Shown one piece after another: positions 59,698 through 64,000 of a DNA stretch of 64,000 nucleotides. Made by a program: the position numbers and the translations under genes. Within the stretch, counting starts at the first letter, position 1. Each line of letters opens with the position of its first letter. The stretch is from Auanema rhodensis. Taxonomy: Eukaryota; Nematoda; Chromadorea; Rhabditida; Rhabditidae. The stretch is taken from contig OZ059895.1 in assembly GCA_964057225.1 (NCBI GenBank), forward strand, positions 6,758,001-6,822,000, given 5' to 3'. Under the pieces are notes generated by a model. The model was not told the DNA's origin. It did not search any database and was given only the letters and a program-made list of their open reading frames with translations.

Positions 59698-62600
59698 CAG
59701 AAAGATGGAATATCAATGTTGCTCACATATAGTGAGCTTTCCAAAACTTAGTTCAACATCAGGTGTAACCGTTGTTGAATTATCAAAGTACCTCAAACTT
59801 GGGTAATTAACCCAAAGATGAAGATGAATACCTCAAGGCAAATGGCACGTGCATCGTATTCTTCTTCAGAAAAACATTCAAAACTCTAGGCTGAGATTGT
59901 CTGAACAATAAACATTTCCGATCAAGAGAGAGACAAGCTTCAGAATCTTCAGAAAGATGGAATATCAATGTTGCTCACATATAGTGAGCTTTCCAAAATT
60001 TAGTTCAACATCAGGTGTAACCGTTGTTGAATTATCAAAATACCTCAAACTTGGGTAATTAAACCAAAGATGAAGATGAATACCTCAAGGCAAATGGCAC
60101 GTGCACCGTATTCTTCTTCAGAAAAACATTCAAAACTCTAGGCTGAGATTGTCTGAACAATAAACATTTCCGATCAAGAGATAGACAAGCTTCAGAATCT
60201 TCAGAAAGATGGAATATCAATGTTGCTCACATATGGTGAGCTTTCCAAAATTTAGTTCAACATCAGGTGTAACCGTTGTTGAATTATCAAAATACCTCAA
60301 ACTTGGGTAATTAAACCAAAGATGAAGATGAATACCTCAAGGCAAATGGCACGTGCACCGTATTCTTCTTCAGAAAAAACATTCAAAACTCTAGACTGAG
60401 ATTGTCTGAACAATAAACATTTCCGATCAAGAGATAGACAAGCTTCAGAATCTTCAGAAAGATGGAATATCAATGTTGCTCACATATAGTGAGCTTTCCA
60501 AAATTTAGTTCAACATCAGGTGTAACCCTTGTTGAATCATCAAAGTACCTCAAACTTGGGTAATTAAACCAAAGATGAAGATGAATACCTCAAGGCAAAT
60601 GGCACGTGCACCGTATTCTTCTTCAGAAAAACATTCAAAACTCTAGGCTGAGATTGTCTGAACAATAAACATTTCCGATCAAGAGATAGACAAGCTTCAG
60701 AATCTTCAGAAAGATGGAATATCAATGTTGCTCACATATAGTGAGCTTTCCAAAATTTAGTTCAACATCAGGTGTAACCGTTGTTGAATTATCAAAATAC
60801 CTCAAACTTGGGTAATTAAACCAAAGATGAAGATGAATACCTCAAGGCAAATGGCACGTGCACCGTATTCTTCTTCAGAAAAACATTCAAAACTCTAGAC
60901 TGAGATTGTCTGAACAATAAACATTTCCGATCAAGAGATAGACAAGCTTCAGAATCTTCAGAAAGATGGAATATCAATGTTGCTCACATATAGTGAGCTT
61001 TCCAAAATTTAGTTCAACATCAGGTGTAACCCTTGTTGAATCATCAAAGTACCTCAAACTTGGGTAATTAAACCAAAGTTGAAGATGAATACCTCAAGGC
61101 AAATGGCACGTGCACCGTATTCTTCTTCAGAAAAACATTCAAAACTCTAGGCTGAGATTGTCTGAACAATAAACATTTCCGATCAAGAGATAGACAAGCT
61201 TCAGAATCTTCAGAAAGATGGAATATCAATGTTGCTCACATATAGTGAGCTTTCCAAAATTTAGTTCAACATCAGGTGTAACCGTTGTTGAATTATCAAA
61301 ATACCTCAAACTTGGGTAATTAAACCAAAGATGAAGATGAATACCTCAAGGCAAATGGCACGTGCACCGTATTCTTCTTCAGAAAAACATTCAAAACTCT
61401 AGACTGAGATTGTCTGAACAATAAACGTTTCCATTCAAGAGATAGACAAGCTTCCGAATCTTCAGAAAGATGGAATATCAATGTTGCTCACATATAGTGA
61501 GCTTTCCAAAATTTAGTTCAACATCAGGTGTAACCCTTGTTGAATTATCAAAATACCTCAAACAAGGGTAATTAAACCAAAGATGAAGATGAATACCTCA
61601 AGGCAAATGGCACGTGCACCGTATTCTTCTTCAGAAAAACATTCAAAACTCTAGACTGAGATTGTCTGAACAATAAACATTTCCGATCAAGAGATAGACA
61701 AGCTTCAGAATCTTCAGAAAGATGGAATATCAATGTTGCTCACATATAGTGAGCTTTCCAAAATTTAGTTCAACATCAGGTGTAACCGTTGTTGAATTAT
61801 CAAAATACCTCAAACTTGGGTAATTAAACCAAAGATGAAGATGAATACCTCAAGGCAAATGGCACGTGCACCGTATTCTTCTTCAGAAAAACATTCAAAA
61901 CTCTAGACTGAGATTGTCTGAACAATAAACATTTCCGATCAAGAGATAGACAAGCTTCAGAATCTTCAGAAAGATGGAATATCAATGTTGCTCACATATA
62001 GTGAGCTTTCCAAAATTTAGTTCAACATCAGGTGTAACCGTTGTTGAATTATCAAAATACCTCAAACTTGGGTAATTAAACCAAAGATGAAGATGAATAC
62101 CTCAAGGCAAATGGCACGTGCACCGTATTCTTCTTCAGAAAAACATTCAAAACTCTAGGCTGAGATTGTCTGAACAATAAACATTTCCGATCAAGAGATA
62201 GACAAGCTTCAGAATCTTCAGAAAGATGGAATATCAATGTTGCTCACATATAGTGAGCTTTCCAAAATTTAGTTCAACATCAGGTGTAACCGTTGTTGAA
62301 TTATCAAAATACCTCAAACTTGGGTAATTAAACCAAAGATGAAGATGAATACCTCAAGGCAAATGGCACGTGCACCGTATTCTTCTTCAGAAAAAACATT
62401 CAAAACTCTAGACTGAGATTGTCTGAACAATAAACATTTCCGATCAAGAGATAGACAAGCTTCAGAATCTTCAGAAAGATGGAATATCAATGTTGCTCAC
62501 ATATAGTGAGCTTTCCAAAATTTAGTTCAACATCAGGTGTAACCCTTGTTGAATCATCAAAGTACCTCAAACTTGGGTAATTAAACCAAAGATGAAGATG

Positions 62601-62927
62601 AATACCTCAAGGCAAATGGCACGTGCACCGTATTCTTCTTCAGAAAAACATTCAAAACTCTAGGCTGAGATTGTCTGAACAATAAACATTTCCGATCAAG
62701 AGATAGACAAGCTTCAGAATCTTCAGAAAGATGGAATATCAATGTTGCTCACATATAGTGAGCTTTCCAAAATTTAGTTCAACATCAGGTGTAACCCTTG
62801 TTGAATCATCAAAGTACCTCAAACTTGGGTAATTAAACCAAAGATGAAGATGAATACCTCAAGGCAAATGGCACGTGCACCGTATTCTTCTTCAGAAAAA
62901 CATTCAAAACTCTAGGCTGAGATTGTT
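59698..62927 (-). repeat. Inverted satellite block 2 (copy of block 1)
   Basis: Same junctions and the same monomer variants in the same order as block 1, including the CAAACAAGGGTAATT variant monomer (56584 and 61561). Confidence 0.93.
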
Positions 62928-62937
62928 TTTGTTTTTC

Positions 62938-64000
62938 GGAAATGTTTATTGTTCAGACAATCAGTTTGAGGTACTTTGATGATTCAACAAGGATTACACC
63001 TGATGTTGAACTAAATTTTGGAAAGCTCACTATATGTGAGCAACATTGATATTCCATTTTTCTGCAGATTCTGAAGCTTGTCTATCTCTTGATCGGAAAT
63101 GTTTATTGTTCAGACAATCTCAACCTAGAGTTTTGAATGTTTTTCTGAAGAAGAATACGGTGCACGTGCCATTTGCCTTCAGGTATTCATCTTCATCTTT
63201 GGTTTAATTACCCAAGTTTGAGGTACTTTGATGATTCAACAAGGGTTACACCTGATGTTGAACTAAATTTTGGAAAGCTCACTATATGTGAGCAACATTG
63301 ATATTTCATCTTTCTGAAGATTCTGAAGCTTGTCTATCTCTTGATCGGAAATGTTTATTGTCCAGACAATCTCAGCCTAGAGTTTTGAATGTTTTTCTGA
63401 AGAAGAATACGGTGCACGTGCCATTTGCCTTGAGGTATTCATCTTCATCTTTGGTTTAATTACCCAAGTTTGAGGTACTTTGATGATTCAACAAGGGTTA
63501 CACCTGATGTTGAACTAAATTTTGGAAAGCTCACTATATGTGAGCAACATTGATATTCCATCTTTCTGAAGATTCTGAAGCTTGTCTATCTCTTGATCGG
63601 AAATGTTTATTGTTCAGACAATCTCAGCCTAGAGTTTTGAATGTTTTTCTGAAGAAGAATACGGTGCACGTGCCATTTGCCTTGAGGTATTCATCTTCAT
63701 CTTTGGTTTAATTACCCAAGTTTGAGGTACTTTGATGATTCAACAACGGTTACACCTGATGTTGAACTAAATTTTGGAAAGCTCACTATATGTGAGCAAC
63801 ATTGATATTCCATTTTTCTGCAGATTCTGAAGCTTGTCTATCTCTTGATCGGAAATGTTTATTGTTCAGACAATCTCAACCTAGAGTTTTGAATGTTTTT
63901 CTGAAGAAGAATACGGTGCACGTGCCATTTGCCTTGAGGTATTCATCTTCATCTTTGGTTTAATTACCCAAGTTTGAGGTACTTTGATGATTCAACAAGG
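62938..64000 (+). repeat. Direct satellite block, right edge
   Basis: Plus-strand monomers run to the window edge. The match to duplication unit 1 ends at about 63474, where the GGTACTTTGATGA variant replaces GGTATTTTGATAA. Confidence 0.95.

Larger units (their letters stand above)
53543..63474. repeat. 4,977-bp tandem duplication of satellite blocks with inversions
   Basis: Sequence at position x in about 53543-58497 reappears at x+4977. Checked landmarks are the ATTTACC variant (53724/58701), the plus-to-minus junction GGTGCAGAAAGATGG (54721/59698), the minus-to-plus junction with TTTTTGTTTTTC (57944/62921) and the TTGTCCAGAC variant (58381/63358). The spacing is identical each time. The two units abut near 58,500. 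I could not compare every base, but I saw no difference at the landmarks. Confidence 0.9.

Noticed and set aside
54721-62938. Inverted satellite blocks as a second transposon with inverted repeats
   Set aside because: Only satellite monomers lie between the junctions, with no terminal motif and no target duplication.

Overview
The window is eukaryotic, and most likely from an invertebrate animal. About 47 of the 64 kb is a tandem satellite with a monomer of about 252 bp. Inserted in it is one complete-looking Maverick/Polinton element, a large virus-like DNA transposon, at 19288-36343 (17,056 bp). An animal host is inferred from the spliceosomal introns, AATAAA poly(A) signals, a chromodomain integrase and a Maverick gene set. 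An insect is my best guess, but the sequence does not prove it. I do not recognise the satellite.

Layout. 1-19287 is a head-to-tail satellite array of about 76 monomers. 19288-36343 is the Maverick. It is flanked by a 6-bp target-site duplication (GGTATT, 19282-19287 and 36344-36349) and bounded by long inverted terminal repeats (about 645 bp left, about 575 bp right). 36344-54722 is the same array continuing in the same orientation and phase. From 54723 the array flips to the opposite strand until about 57950 and flips back. The whole mosaic is then repeated as a 4,977-bp tandem duplication, with its second inverted stretch at about 59700-62927.

Maverick gene order. From left to right: a spliced plus-strand gene for a small Cys-rich protein; a tightly packed minus-strand block of integrase, a 245-aa conserved-type protein, a 102-aa protein and the packaging ATPase; a plus-strand single-jelly-roll minor capsid (penton-like) protein; a minus-strand C2H2 zinc-finger protein, a 56-aa membrane ORF and an adenain-like cysteine protease; a plus-strand pair of a 150-aa basic Gly-rich virion-type protein and the double-jelly-roll major capsid protein; and a minus-strand protein-primed family B DNA polymerase. 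The polymerase reads as 13 exons (1,384 codons plus stop) with every exonuclease and polymerase motif in place. Eleven of its twelve introns are only 42-52 nt.

How the genes fit together. PolB would copy the element from its terminal repeats and the integrase would insert it, giving the 6-bp duplication. The two capsid proteins, the protease and the packaging ATPase form a virion morphogenesis module. All core reading frames are open, so this looks like a recent and possibly autonomous insertion. Two caveats are a Cys at the usual acidic position of the protease and a possible frame disturbance in the left-end small gene. The integrase chromodomain may help explain the landing site, because satellites are normally heterochromatic.
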